DNA of 49,107 nt, taken from the NCBI RefSeq assembly GCF_000341145.1, contig NZ_ANBE01000032.1, positions 78,631 through 127,737 on the forward strand, given 5' to 3'. The stretch comes from Nocardiopsis xinjiangensis YIM 90004. Its GTDB lineage: Bacteria > Actinomycetota > Actinomycetes > Streptosporangiales > Streptosporangiaceae. The notes below the pieces were generated by a model. That model ran no database searches, was not told where the DNA came from, and saw only the letters and a list, made by a program, of their open reading frames with translations. This document shows, piece after piece, positions 7,077 through 16,124 of this stretch. The position numbers and the translations under genes were made by a program. Position 1 is the stretch's first letter. Each line of letters begins with the position of its first letter.

Positions 7077-9566
7077 TCAGGCCCCCTGCGTTGCCTCGCC
7101 GTAGGCCAGACGGACGTCCTCACTGGTCAGACGGGTCAGATCGGCGGCGGTGGCCGACTCCCCGATCTCCTGCGACACCCGCAGGTCCCGGTGCGAACAG
7201 GCCTTCTCGAACAGGGAGCGGGCGAACCGTCCGTTGCCGAGCTCGTCGATCAGGCCGTCACCGCACACGTGGCCGAAGATGCTGTGCAGGTCCGCGAGCG
7301 CGTCCTCGTCGAAGGTGTCACCGGTCCGGGCCGCCACGGTCTCGGCGATCTCGGTGAGCTCCCCGGGGCTGTAGGAGGGAAACCGCACACGCACGTCGAA
7401 ACGGGAGGCCAGACCGGAGTTGGACCTCAGGAAACGCTCCATCTCCGCGGGGTAGCCGGCCAGGACCACCACCAGCCGGGACCGGTCGTCCTCGGCCCGC
7501 TTGAGCAAGGTCTGGATCGCCTCCTGGCCGAACGCGTCCCCGCCGCTGTAACCGGGGTTGACGAGCGAGTAGGCCTCGTCGACGAAGAGCACGCCCCCCA
7601 ACGCGCGGTCGACCAGTTTGTCGGTCTTGAGCGCGGTCGCCCCCAGGTGCTCTCCCACCAGGTCGGCGCGCTGGGCCTCGACCACGTCGGCCTTGCCCAG
7701 CAACCCGAGGGCGGAGAAGACCCGGCCCAGGACCCGGGCCACGGTCGTCTTGCCGGTTCCGGGCGGGCCCGTGAAGACGAAGTGGCGCATCGGGGGCTGG
7801 TTGACCAGGCCCTGTTCCTCGCGGAGTTTGGCCACCCGTAGCTGCGCCACGAGCGAACGCACCTGGTTCTTGACCGGGTCCAGGCCGATCATGCCGTCCA
7901 GCTCGGCCAGGGCCTCCTCGATGTCGGGCGACTCCCCGAACCCGGCCAGGTGCGCGGTGAGTTCGGTGTAAGCGGTGCGCACGTCGGCGGCACGCACGGT
8001 GATGAGGTCCTCGGCCTCGGGACGGGACGCCGGAGCACCGTCCTCCACACCCGAGGTGACCACACGCACGTCACGGGCCTGAGCGGCCTTCTCCACGACC
8101 GAGCGGGCGAAACGGCCGTTGCCGAGCTCGTCGACGACCTCGCGCTTGACCGCCTGGTCGAAACCGCGCCGCAGCGCCCGGGCCGCATCGCCGTCCAGGG
8201 TGTCACCGCGCCGGTGCACGAGGGTCTCCGAGATACGGAAGAGTTCGTCGGAGGAGTAACTGGGGAAGGTGATGCGGGTGGCGAAGCGCGAGGCCAGACC
8301 CGGGTTGGTGGTCAGGAACTCCTCCATCTCCTTGGCGTAGCCGGCCAGGATCACCACGAGCTGGTCGCGATCGTCCTCGGCCCGTTTGAGCAGGGTCTGG
8401 ACGGCCTCGTTACCGAACCGGTCCTTCTGGCCGTCGCCCTCGTTGACCAGGGAGTAGGCCTCGTCGATGAAGAGCACCCCGCCCAGGGCCCGGTCCACGA
8501 GTTCGTTGGTCTTGATGGCGGTCGCACCCAGGTACTCCCCCACCAGGTCGGCGCGCTGGGCCTCGACCACCTGGGCGCTGGGCAGCAGCCCGAAGGAGTG
8601 GAAAACCGTGGCGAGTGTGCGGGCGACGCTGGTCTTGCCGGTCCCGGGCGGGCCGGAGAAGACCAGGTGGCGCAGGGGGCGTTCGACGGGGAAGCCGGCG
8701 TCGGCGCGCAGGCGGGCCGCTTCGATGGAGGCCGCGAGCCCGCGGACCTGCTGTTTGACCGGGTCCAGGCCGATCATGTCCTCGAGCTCGGCCAAGGCCT
8801 GGTCGACGGGGACCGGCTCGTCGTCGGAGGCGGACGCGGCCGGGCCCTGACCCTGGCCCTGGCGTTCCGTGGCGGATGCGTCTTCGCGTCGGTGCGCCTG
8901 GCGCCTCTGGTCGTTTCCGGTGGTGCGGGCCGCAGCGGGGTCCGGGCGTTCGGCCTCGCGTTTCTCCCGGGCCTCGTCGGCCTCGCGTTCGATCCGGCGT
9001 GCGGAGGTCAGGCGCCACAGCAGGCACCCGGCGGCGGCCAGATAGACCAGGGCGATCGTCCACCAAGCAGGGAAAGGGCCGTCGGCGTCGCCGCTCAGCC
9101 CGCGCACGATCATCCACAGCAGGGCGAGGGAGAACCCGGCGAGGAGGCCGGCCGTCAGCGCCAGGGTCGTGGTGTGCCAGACGGGATACTCGCGCACGCG
9201 CCCGGCCACGAGGACGGCCAGGATCGGGACCGGCAGGAGCAACAGGACGAGCGGACTGCCCCCGAGGGGGATCTGGAAGAGCAGGGAGGACAGGGTGAGC
9301 CACAGCACCGAGACGACGACGGTGATGAAGGCGTCCATGGACCGCATGAGGGCGTGGAAGGCCACCAGGACCACGACGACCGTGGTGAGCGTGCCCAGGA
9401 CCGACAACCCGACGATCAGGGCGAGCAAGGAGGCGATGAAACAGACCAGGAGCGCGGCGACCAGGCGTCTGCTCAGCGGCAGAGCGTGGTAACGCAGGCG
9501 CAAGCGGCCCAACCGCGAGGTCCGTTCGGGCTGCGCCGCGGTGGCCGAGCGCGGCTCGCGCGTCAT
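7077..9566 (-). CDS. Membrane-anchored tandem AAA+ ATPase of the CbxX/CfqX (SpoVK) family
   Basis: An 829-aa protein with an unusual layout. Residues ~33-190 carry about five or six hydrophobic helices (for example ~36-75, 80-97, 104-121, 133-154, 168-186). A charged, probably disordered linker (~190-255) follows, then two CbxX-like AAA+ modules. Walker A motifs GPPGTGKT lie at 305-312 and 600-607; Walker B motifs FIDEAYSL and FVDEAYSL start near 366 and 671. Both modules keep ASRF and a GRFAR segment, so both look ATP-competent. Relatives include Rubisco activase CbbX and the type VII secretion ATPase EccA, but no partner genes for either are here. The start is ATG 9566, preceded by AGGAAGGGG; a 51-residue upstream extension is rejected. 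Its target is unknown. Confidence 0.85.
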   Translation of the reverse strand: MTREPRSATAAQPERTSRLGRLRLRYHALPLSRRLVAALLVCFIASLLALIVGLSVLGTLTTVVVVLVAFHALMRSMDAFITVVVSVLWLTLSSLLFQIPLGGSPLVLLLLPVPILAVLVAGRVREYPVWHTTTLALTAGLLAGFSLALLWMIVRGLSGDADGPFPAWWTIALVYLAAAGCLLWRLTSARRIEREADEAREKREAERPDPAAARTTGNDQRRQAHRREDASATERQGQGQGPAASASDDEPVPVDQALAELEDMIGLDPVKQQVRGLAASIEAARLRADAGFPVERPLRHLVFSGPPGTGKTSVARTLATVFHSFGLLPSAQVVEAQRADLVGEYLGATAIKTNELVDRALGGVLFIDEAYSLVNEGDGQKDRFGNEAVQTLLKRAEDDRDQLVVILAGYAKEMEEFLTTNPGLASRFATRITFPSYSSDELFRISETLVHRRGDTLDGDAARALRRGFDQAVKREVVDELGNGRFARSVVEKAAQARDVRVVTSGVEDGAPASRPEAEDLITVRAADVRTAYTELTAHLAGFGESPDIEEALAELDGMIGLDPVKNQVRSLVAQLRVAKLREEQGLVNQPPMRHFVFTGPPGTGKTTVARVLGRVFSALGLLGKADVVEAQRADLVGEHLGATALKTDKLVDRALGGVLFVDEAYSLVNPGYSGGDAFGQEAIQTLLKRAEDDRSRLVVVLAGYPAEMERFLRSNSGLASRFDVRVRFPSYSPGELTEIAETVAARTGDTFDEDALADLHSIFGHVCGDGLIDELGNGRFARSLFEKACSHRDLRVSQEIGESATAADLTRLTSEDVRLAYGEATQGA

Positions 9567-9779
9567 CCGTGCCCCTTCCTGATGGGGGTCAGTGGGCGGT
9601 CGACCGGGCCGGTCCGGGGGCGGGCCGGCTGTGTCGGGGGATACTACGCCGAAGGGTCCTTCGGGGTGGCGGCGACGGGCGGTTCGACGCCCCGGTCCTC
9701 CGGGTAAGCCTTGCGCCAACCAGGAGCGGATGTCCAGTGCGGGACGGCGTGTCGTTTCCGGTCCCCCGCGAGGGGCGGG

Positions 9780-10475
9780 TCAGAGCAGAGGGATCTGGCC
9801 ACCCGGTGCGGGCCGGGTCCGGCGCAGGTGCCGCCATTTGGGCAGAGCGTCCAGATAGGACCAGGTCATGCGGTGATGCGGCGTGGGCCCCTCCTCGGCC
9901 AGTGTCGCGCGGTGGGTCGGCGAGGGGTACCCGGCGCCGCGTTCGAACCCGAACCCGGGGTGGTCCTCGGCGAGATCGGCCATGTGGGCGTCGCGGGCGA
10001 CCTTGGCCAGGACCGCGGCGGCGGCCACGTTCACACAGGTCAGGTCGCCCTTGACCTGGGTGCGCACCGCCCAGGGACGGCCGATGAAGTCGTGGCGGCC
10101 GTCGAGGACGACCGCGTCGGGGCGTGTGCCGAGCCCGTTCAGGGCACGGTGGGCAGCGCGACGCAGCGCCTCGGTCATCCCGACCTCGTCGATCTCGGCC
10201 GGCGGGGACCAGCCGAAGGCGTGGTCGGTGACCCAAGGGCCGGTGAGGGCGGCGATCTCGCGGCGACGGACGGGGGTGAGTTTCTTGGAGTCGGTGAGGC
10301 CCGCGGGGACGCCGTCGACCGGCCCGGAGACCGCCGCGCACACGAGCACGGGGCCCGCCCAGGCTCCGCGTCCGACTTCGTCCATCCCCGCGATCACACG
10401 CGCCCCGCCGCAGCGCAGCTCCTCCTCCAGCTCGAAGGTGGGCGCGGGGGCGGGCTCCGGGGTCGTCGTCGGCAC
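9780..10475 (-). CDS. rnhB: Ribonuclease HII
   Basis: A 231-aa enzyme that cuts RNA in RNA-DNA hybrids and nicks 5' of single ribonucleotides misincorporated in DNA. The family signature [14 protein letters not shown] begins at residue ~30, with the catalytic Asp-Glu pair at 32-33. DSKKLTP follows, and VVLDGRHDF holds a further acidic active-site residue. The length is typical of actinobacterial RNase HII; the first ~20 residues are a Pro/Thr-rich tail. It lies upstream of the AAA+ gene with a 213-bp gap. In Streptomyces rnhB is, from memory, within tens of kb of hrdB, nrdJ and lexA, which agrees with the arrangement here. Confidence 0.93.
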   Translation of the reverse strand: MPTTTPEPAPAPTFELEEELRCGGARVIAGMDEVGRGAWAGPVLVCAAVSGPVDGVPAGLTDSKKLTPVRRREIAALTGPWVTDHAFGWSPPAEIDEVGMTEALRRAAHRALNGLGTRPDAVVLDGRHDFIGRPWAVRTQVKGDLTCVNVAAAAVLAKVARDAHMADLAEDHPGFGFERGAGYPSPTHRATLAEEGPTPHHRMTWSYLDALPKWRHLRRTRPAPGGQIPLL

Positions 10476-11172
10476 GCCTCCACCTTAAAGCCTCGGACGT
10501 GGCCCGCGACCGGTCCCGCGCGCTCCGCATGCCCGCAATACGCGCCCGGAGGCGAGCCCCGGTCCTGCGGGGCCGGGGCCGTCTGCACGACGCGGCCTGC
10601 GCCCTGGTCCGGGGCGGCCCCGGTCGTGCCTTCACCCATGACGCTCTGGGGCTGCGCGGGCGTGAGAGCGAGCTCGGCGAACACAGGTCGGGTTCGGTAC
10701 CGGACCCGCTCGGCCTGCTCTCCCCCGCCCTTCCGGCACTGCTCGTGGCCGTCTCGGTCGCCTTCGCCATGGGGCTGCTCACACGGGTGGCCGACCCGCT
10801 GCTCGCCGCGACCTGCTCGTCCGCCTCACCCGGCCTCGGCCGAGCTCGCCCCCTTCTCGGGTCGGGGCACGAGCGCCGGTGCCGGCAGCGTGCCTACTCA
10901 TCGTGTCTGCGCCCGGAAGATGGTCCTGGGGCCGCCTCGTCCCGGCCTCGCCCCCGCGTACACGGACACGGGCCGGAGACCGACATCCGGGCGGGTCCCG
11001 GGCAAAAGACCGCGCGGTTTCCCGCCGTCGCCCCGAACACGCACCGCCACTGCTCTATCCTGTGGGGCGGGCCGAGTACCGTCGGCCCTCCGAACTCTGA
11101 CGCATCCCGGTGACCCGACGGGTCTTCTGCACGGGTGCGTCCCGACGACACGGATCCGCCTGGGAGTGCGCC
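10476..11172. other. 697-bp stretch without a convincing gene
   Basis: Frames stay open here because of the GC content, but codon quality is poor on both strands. One plus frame contains a hydrophobic run around 10720-10800 (PALPALLVAVSVAFAMG) that looks like one membrane helix, with no credible start or homology. It could be a decayed small membrane gene or plain intergenic sequence. A TATCCT at 11056-11061 might be the -10 of the downstream membrane protein gene. Confidence 0.5.
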
Positions 11173-11829
11173 ATGTCCGCCGAGCCTTACGGCCCGACCC
11201 CTGAGGGGTCCGTGGCCAAATTGATGGAGCTCTCCGACAAGCCCACTTGGGGGAGGCGGCTCATCAGTTGGGCCTCGCGTCCGCCCGGACGGCTCTACAT
11301 CCCCGCCTGCGCGGTGGTCGGGGCCGTGCTGCTGTACGAGGACAGCGTGCCCGGCGGCCACCTGCCGACCTTCCTCTTCGGCCTCATCGCCGGCCTGCTG
11401 CTGGCCGGCATGGGAGCGTTGCGCCTGGGGATCGCACTCGCCATCGCACGTCCGATGATCCGCTACTACTGGCTGCGCTGGATCTCCGCGCCGCTCGTGG
11501 CCGCGGTCGCCATCGGGATGGCCGTCGCCGACGTGCCCCTGCAGATGCGGGTGCAGGCCTCGACCGATCAGCTCGCCGAACTGCGCGAACAGGTAGACGG
11601 CTCCACGACGATCCCGCGCAACGACGAGACGACCGGTCTCTACCAGCTGCACAGTGTCTCTGTGGAGGACGACATCACCCACTACGAGATCGACGGCGCC
11701 GGCCTCGCCTCACCGGCAGGGCTGGCCCACAGCAACGAGGAGATCCCCGTCGGGATCTTCCTCCCCGGACAGGGCTCGAAGATCTACGAGCACGTGACCG
11801 GCGACTGGTACGTCTGGGTCGCCCACTGA
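11173..11829 (+). CDS. Small membrane protein with extracytoplasmic C-terminal domain, unknown function
   Basis: A 218-aa protein with three hydrophobic segments (about residues 35-55, 62-85 and 100-120), then a soluble region of ~100 residues containing a short helix (STDQLAELREQV). It ends in a beta-rich segment (GLYQLHSVSVEDDITHYEID, later YEHVTGDWYVWVAH). The topology suggests that the soluble part lies outside the membrane. No family is recognised. I start at ATG 11173 with GGGAG upstream; the preceding 21 in-frame codons lack a ribosome site. A strong hairpin follows the stop, so the gene appears monocistronic. Confidence 0.75.
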   Translation: MSAEPYGPTPEGSVAKLMELSDKPTWGRRLISWASRPPGRLYIPACAVVGAVLLYEDSVPGGHLPTFLFGLIAGLLLAGMGALRLGIALAIARPMIRYYWLRWISAPLVAAVAIGMAVADVPLQMRVQASTDQLAELREQVDGSTTIPRNDETTGLYQLHSVSVEDDITHYEIDGAGLASPAGLAHSNEEIPVGIFLPGQGSKIYEHVTGDWYVWVAH

Positions 11830-11848
11830 ACGTCCCCCGCCGCAGCTA

Positions 11849-11882
11849 CGGGCCCCGAGGTCGAGAGCCGACCCGGGGCCCG
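11849..11882 (+). terminator. Hairpin terminator after the small membrane protein gene
   Basis: CGGGCCCC (11849-11856) pairs with GGGGCCCG (11875-11882), and an inner GGTCG/CGACC pair extends the stem. A weak T-containing tail (AATTCTTA) follows. It starts 20 nt after the stop codon. Confidence 0.65.
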
Positions 11883-12026
11883 AATTCTTACCTTCTCCTT
11901 GACGACTCGATGCCGTTCTCCAACACGGCTCTCACCTTCGCCCGATAAGAAGTGAGCGACGAGCCGGAAGAGGAACGAGTCCTCTCCCATCCCCCGGCTG
12001 AGAAGCCGAACCAGAGGGAGTCACAC

Positions 12027-12224
12027 ATGCGTGAGTTCATGCTCACCCTGCACCTGCGCATCCACGACGCGATCACCGCCATGCGTAGAGCCCACGCAAT
12101 CGGAGACGACGACCTGGCCACCTCCCAGGCGGGAGAGGTCGAGGACCTCGTCGAGCTCGCAGCCCGCAACGGAATCGACCTCGGCAGCTGCTACGACTCC
12201 CTCCCCCTGGCTTCGACAGCCTGA
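12027..12224 (+). CDS. Small 65-aa helical protein, unknown function
   Basis: A short gene starting at ATG 12027 with GAGGGAG six nt upstream. The protein is mostly helical and acidic: MREFMLTLHLRIHDAITAMR, then an Ala/Asp/Glu-rich segment ending in ARNGIDLGSCYDSLP. It has no membrane segment or known motif. The frame is open for 25 codons upstream, but that extension has worse codon usage and no ribosome site. It ends 15 bp before the stop of the convergent SPFH gene, too close for a separate terminator. Codon bias supports a real gene; the function is unknown. Confidence 0.65.
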   Translation: MREFMLTLHLRIHDAITAMRRAHAIGDDDLATSQAGEVEDLVELAARNGIDLGSCYDSLPLASTA

Positions 12225-12239
12225 CGAGAACGGGCGGCC

Positions 12240-13679
12240 TCAGCGGCGCCCGTACCCCTCGCCCTGCTCGAACTGCCGGCTCATGGCCTCCTGCTGTCGG
12301 CGCTGGTAGTCCTCCGACATGCGCTGCTGGCGTTCGGCCGCAGCGGCCACCGAGCCCCGCGCAGCGTCGAAGGCCTCCGAGCCGTGCTCGTGGGCCGAGC
12401 CCGTCGACGAACGGGGCGCGCCGTCCATGACACGTGGCAGCAGCTGCGCGGTGAGCAGCGTCGAGAGGGTCGAACCGTCACCGGAGCCCGGCTCGGTCTG
12501 CACCACGACCGGCCGCGGGGCGCTCCCGGCCAGCGACGATCCCACGTCCAGGCGGCGCCGGGCCAACTCGTACTCCAGGACCGCACGGTTGTCTCGGTAG
12601 GCCGTGGCCAGACGCTGCTGCGCCTTGGCCTCGTTCTCCGCGGCCACCAGGTCGGCGCGGCCCTTCGTCTCGATCTCGTAGCGCACCCTCTGCGCCTCGG
12701 TCTCCTGCTCCTGGAGCATCTGGGCGACGTCCTTGCGTGCCTTGTTCAACGAAGCGTTGACCTCGACGATCTTGGCGTCCCGGGTCTTCTTGGAACGTTC
12801 GATGTCCATGAGGAGGGTGTCGATGCGGCGCTTGCGGGTCAGCCCCCACTCCTGCTCGTAGGCGACCAGCTCCTTGGCGACCCGTTCCCGGGTGGCCAGG
12901 TGCTGCTGGTACTGGTTGGGCAGCTGCACGTCGGGGATGTTGCAGCCGGTGATGGTCACACCGTACTTCTCGAGCCGGCTGTTGAGCAGGCGCCGCATGT
13001 CCTCCACGTTCGAACCGCGCAGGTCGTGGGCGGACTCGGTGTTGACCTGCCTGCTGCGCTGGCGGATGGCATCCTGCACCGCGCTGGAGAGCACCAGGTC
13101 GAAGTTGCTGGCCCCGATCATCTTCACGAACCGGACCGGGTCGATGATGCGGAACTTCAGGAAGAACTCGATCGACTTCAGGGGCACGTTCTCCCGTGTG
13201 GGGCAGGCCAGCACCGGCGCGGTGTAGGGGATCTCGGTGCGGGTGTCCACGACGAAGTCGACCCTCGCCCACGGGTGCCACAGGTAGTGGCGGCCCGGTT
13301 CGATGGCCCGCACGACAGCCCCGTACTTGGTGAGGACACCGTGGGTGCCCTCCTCGATCTCCACGATGGAACCGCGCCACCACCACAGGCCGGCCACGAT
13401 GATCGCCAGCAGCCCCGCCAGCATCGTGGGCACTGTCAGGAGCGCATAGGTCACGGAGCCGGTGGCAGCGACGTCGATCGCCATCATCAGCGCGGAGAAG
13501 AGCGCGAACAGGCCGAACCAGACCAGGACCATCCATTTCAGGCCCCGGTTGTCGCGCGGGATCACCACGGGGACGATCGCTCCGCCGTCACCTCCGCGCA
13601 GCAATCCGGCCAGATCGCTCCACGATGCCAGGGACTCCTTGATGGTGGAGCCACTACCGCTGTTCATGGGCCGGCTCAT
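12240..13679 (-). CDS. SPFH/Band 7 domain membrane protein, second of a tandem pair
   Basis: A 479-aa prohibitin/HflK-like protein. A cytoplasmic N-terminus with VVIPRDNRGLKW precedes two hydrophobic helices (~50-70 and ~78-100). The SPFH domain (~105-290) contains GVLTKYGAVVRAIEPGRHY and later IRQRSRQVNTESAHDLRGSN. Next come a Lys/Arg/Glu-rich coiled coil (~290-370) with ETEAQRVRYEIETKGRADLV, and a disordered tail with QQRMSEDYQRRQQEAMSRQ. SPFH proteins form large membrane-bound rings or cages that control proteases or lipid domains. ATG 13679 directly follows the stop of the upstream SPFH gene (TAGATG), so translation is probably coupled. No protease partner is adjacent. Confidence 0.85.
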   Translation of the reverse strand: MSRPMNSGSGSTIKESLASWSDLAGLLRGGDGGAIVPVVIPRDNRGLKWMVLVWFGLFALFSALMMAIDVAATGSVTYALLTVPTMLAGLLAIIVAGLWWWRGSIVEIEEGTHGVLTKYGAVVRAIEPGRHYLWHPWARVDFVVDTRTEIPYTAPVLACPTRENVPLKSIEFFLKFRIIDPVRFVKMIGASNFDLVLSSAVQDAIRQRSRQVNTESAHDLRGSNVEDMRRLLNSRLEKYGVTITGCNIPDVQLPNQYQQHLATRERVAKELVAYEQEWGLTRKRRIDTLLMDIERSKKTRDAKIVEVNASLNKARKDVAQMLQEQETEAQRVRYEIETKGRADLVAAENEAKAQQRLATAYRDNRAVLEYELARRRLDVGSSLAGSAPRPVVVQTEPGSGDGSTLSTLLTAQLLPRVMDGAPRSSTGSAHEHGSEAFDAARGSVAAAAERQQRMSEDYQRRQQEAMSRQFEQGEGYGRR

Positions 13680-15425
13680 CTACTGACCTCCCTGGTTCGT
13701 GTCGGGACCCTGCCCGCCGTGTTCCCACGGCGCCGGCGGGGGCCGGCCGGTGTCTCCGGTGGCTCCCGCCTCATCGGAGCCCTGGGGCTCGACCTCCTGG
13801 CTGATGCGCTCCTCCAGGGCGTCCTCCGAGACCGACTGGCGGATCTCCTCCACGAGGGTCTCGTCGGCCTCCTCCCCACCCTGTTGGGGCTCTTCGGCCT
13901 CCTGGACCAGCGCGTTGATCTCCTGCTCGCGGTCGGAGATGCGGCCGCGGATGTCCTCCAAGCGGCCACGGATGTCGGCCATGTCCTGCTCGGAGAAGAG
14001 CACCGAGTCGGTCTGGCCGATGATCTCCTGGGCGATACGCAGGTAGTCGACGCTGGCCTCGTCGCCCGAGCCGATCCGCAGCACCTGCGGCAGGCTCCCG
14101 GCGACCGATTCCAGCTTGGTGAGCACGTCCTCGCGGAAGCGGTAGTTGAGGATCTCGGGCGCCTCGGCCGCACTGACCGCCCGGATGTCCAGCGCCTGGG
14201 CCTGCAGGAGCGCGGCGTTGGCGTTGGCCTCCGACTCGGCCTCGACGAACCGTTGGCTCGCCAGTGCGTTGGCGCGGTTGGTCTCGCGCTCCAGGGCGGT
14301 GTCCATCTGCGCCTGGTACTGGGCGATGTCGGCCTGGATCGCCGACAGCGTCTCGTTGAGGGTGGCCAGTTCCTTGTTCAGGTCACCCTCGTTCTGCTCC
14401 TTGCGGAGCTGGAGCTCGTACTCGAACGTGTAGGCGTCCTTGGCCACACGGACCATTTCCGGTGCGGCCAGGTCCATGCGGTACTCCTGGTTGGAGGGCT
14501 CGGCATGGGTGATGTTGGCACTGGTCAGAACCACGATTCCGCTGAACTGGCGGTTGAGGGACTCCACCAGTCCGTGGGTGCTCTCGCCGACCATGTCGTA
14601 GATCGCCGAGGCCTCCTGCTCGTAGATGAGGCTGCGGGTGGTCTCGCTGATGGCGTTGCTGAGCTTCTCCTGGAAACCGTGCACACCGCCGAGCGTGTAG
14701 ACGAAGTCCGTGGCGTTCTCGATGCGGAACTGCACGAACAGGTCGATGGAGGCCTGTACCCCGCTCTTGGTGGGGGCCTCGCGGATCGGCGCGTTGAAGG
14801 GGTACTCGCGCGCGGTGTTGACGATGTAGGAGACCCGCTTCCACGGGTTGAACAGGGTGACCCGGCCGGGCGCGTAGTTGTTCTCGCGCTTACCGAAACG
14901 GGTGACGATGGCCTCGCAGCCCTCGGGGACCATCACCATGCCCTGGCGCCACCACATGAAGGCGGCCACGGCCACGGTGATGAGCCAGTAGTGGACCCCG
15001 AAGAACGGATTGAACAGCGGGTTGCCCTGGCCCATCATCGCCTGCGGGATGAGCACGGTGAACAGCCCGATCACACCGATCGCCACCAGGGCCAGGGCCG
15101 GGAGCATGGTCACGAACGTGCGCCCGCGGGGGATCACCATGGGGCAGATCACGTGTACCGGACCGTCGGAACCGCGTTCGTAGGAGCTGCTGTTGATCGC
15201 TTCGCCGGCGTTGTTGAGCGACGTGGTCTGCTGTTCGATGCGGGTGCCCACCGAGGCACCTTGGTCGCGGGCGGCCACGAAGTCCCGCGGGTCGAGGCCG
15301 TCCTCTCCGGGCGGCCCTCCTTCCTGACCCGCGGCCTGCTGGGCCGCCTGGGTCGCGGCTTCGCGCGGGTCCTCGCCTTGGGCCACCGCGCTCGCCGCTC
15401 CGCGCACTGTCTGCGCAAAGGACAT
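13680..15425 (-). CDS. SPFH/Band 7 domain membrane protein, first of a tandem pair
   Basis: A 581-aa paralogue of the following gene. An Ala/Gln-rich N-terminal region of ~95 residues ends in VICPMVIPRGRTF. Two hydrophobic helices (~105-125, ~142-160) precede an SPFH domain (~165-350) with GCEAIVTRFGKRENNYAPGR and SETTRSLIYEQEASAIYDMV. A long coiled-coil region (~330-400) is rich in Glu/Gln/Ala, and an acidic Pro/Gly-rich tail ends the protein. The shared order of IPR motif, helix pair, SPFH and coiled coil shows that the two genes are related, in the manner of HflK and HflC. I start at ATG 15425, with AGGAG five nt upstream; GTG 15431 overlaps the ribosome site. The function is inferred only at family level. 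Confidence 0.85.
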   Translation of the reverse strand: MSFAQTVRGAASAVAQGEDPREAATQAAQQAAGQEGGPPGEDGLDPRDFVAARDQGASVGTRIEQQTTSLNNAGEAINSSSYERGSDGPVHVICPMVIPRGRTFVTMLPALALVAIGVIGLFTVLIPQAMMGQGNPLFNPFFGVHYWLITVAVAAFMWWRQGMVMVPEGCEAIVTRFGKRENNYAPGRVTLFNPWKRVSYIVNTAREYPFNAPIREAPTKSGVQASIDLFVQFRIENATDFVYTLGGVHGFQEKLSNAISETTRSLIYEQEASAIYDMVGESTHGLVESLNRQFSGIVVLTSANITHAEPSNQEYRMDLAAPEMVRVAKDAYTFEYELQLRKEQNEGDLNKELATLNETLSAIQADIAQYQAQMDTALERETNRANALASQRFVEAESEANANAALLQAQALDIRAVSAAEAPEILNYRFREDVLTKLESVAGSLPQVLRIGSGDEASVDYLRIAQEIIGQTDSVLFSEQDMADIRGRLEDIRGRISDREQEINALVQEAEEPQQGGEEADETLVEEIRQSVSEDALEERISQEVEPQGSDEAGATGDTGRPPPAPWEHGGQGPDTNQGGQ

Positions 15426-15679
15426 GGACACTCCTCGTTACGGAGATGGGGAACTGTAGGTTCCGACGCATCGTTCACCGGTACGGTTCCAGGTCAGAGC
15501 GCATCGTATAGCCAAAAACCGGAACCGGCCCTCCCCCACTCTGCTGCAGGGTCGGTCCGAAACCCAGGTATGGGCCCCGGTGTGAGCGGCAGGCCCCATA
15601 CAAGCCCCTCGGCGGGGCCCGTTAACGTCGGAACGTGACGACCGTGAGGGTCGCACCCCCGGCCACGAGGAGAAGACCG

Positions 15680-15985
15680 ATGCCCGCAGTATCCAGCGCA
15701 GCCCTGACCACCGCAGGCCTCATCGGGGGCTATTCGACCGCCCGTGCCACCGGCAACCGGCCCCTGGGCGGTGCAGTGCTCGCGGTCTTCGGCGCGGCCG
15801 CCTTCGAGACGGCCCGGCGCCGTTCCGGTGTGGGGACCGCCGTCGCGGTGACCGGTACCTACCTGGCGGCCTTCGGCCTGTCGCACCCGCTGGCGAAGAA
15901 GATCGGTGCCTGGCCCGCCGTTCTGAGCACGGCCGCCGCGACCGCCGCCGCGGCCGTGGCTTCGGGCGAACGCGGCGGGACCTGA
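15680..15985 (+). CDS. Small hydrophobic membrane protein, unknown function
   Basis: A 101-aa protein beginning at ATG 15680, preceded by GAGGAGA at a good distance. Three or four hydrophobic Gly/Ala-rich segments are visible: AALTTAGLIGGYST, PLGGAVLAVFGAAAFE, GTAVAVTGTYLAAFGLSH and the Ala-rich C-terminal region. It ends in a short soluble tail (SGERGGT). It is divergent from the SPFH pair and convergent with nrdJ, from which it is separated by two strong hairpins. No family was recognised. Confidence 0.7.
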   Translation: MPAVSSAALTTAGLIGGYSTARATGNRPLGGAVLAVFGAAAFETARRRSGVGTAVAVTGTYLAAFGLSHPLAKKIGAWPAVLSTAAATAAAAVASGERGGT

Positions 15986-16047
15986 CCGGGCCCGCGATGC
16001 GGCCGGTCCTGCGACATGACCGGGACGTGGCGGAAGCGGTGCGGTTG

Positions 16048-16085
16048 CGTACGGGGGACCGGCCGCCGGGCCGGTCCCCCGTACG
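16048..16085. terminator. Perfect 17-bp hairpin between convergent genes
   Basis: The arm 16048-16064 is fully complementary to 16069-16085 around a 4-nt GCCG loop. It sits between the stops of the small membrane protein (+) and nrdJ (-) and can act in both directions. It lacks a T-tract, as is common in high-GC actinomycetes. Confidence 0.75.
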
Positions 16086-16088
16086 AAC

Positions 16089-16115
16089 GGGGCGTCCGCG
16101 TGAGGCGGACGCCCC
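16089..16115. terminator. Second hairpin, immediately upstream of the nrdJ stop
   Basis: GGGGCGTCCGC (16089-16099) pairs perfectly with GCGGACGCCCC (16105-16115) around a 5-nt loop. It begins 9 bp from the nrdJ stop and 3 bp from the first hairpin, forming a tandem terminator. Confidence 0.7.
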
Positions 16116-16124
16116 GGCGGGCGA

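Noticed and set aside
10499..11113. A 204-codon plus-strand open frame with one hydrophobic segment
   Set aside because: No plausible ribosome site, Arg/Pro/Ser-rich random-looking ends and no homology by eye; kept only as a note in the gap entry.
12384..15638. A 1084-codon plus-strand open frame opposite the SPFH pair
   Set aside because: A typical high-GC antisense shadow with Leu/Gly/His/Val-rich nonsense composition; the opposite strand encodes two intact SPFH proteins.
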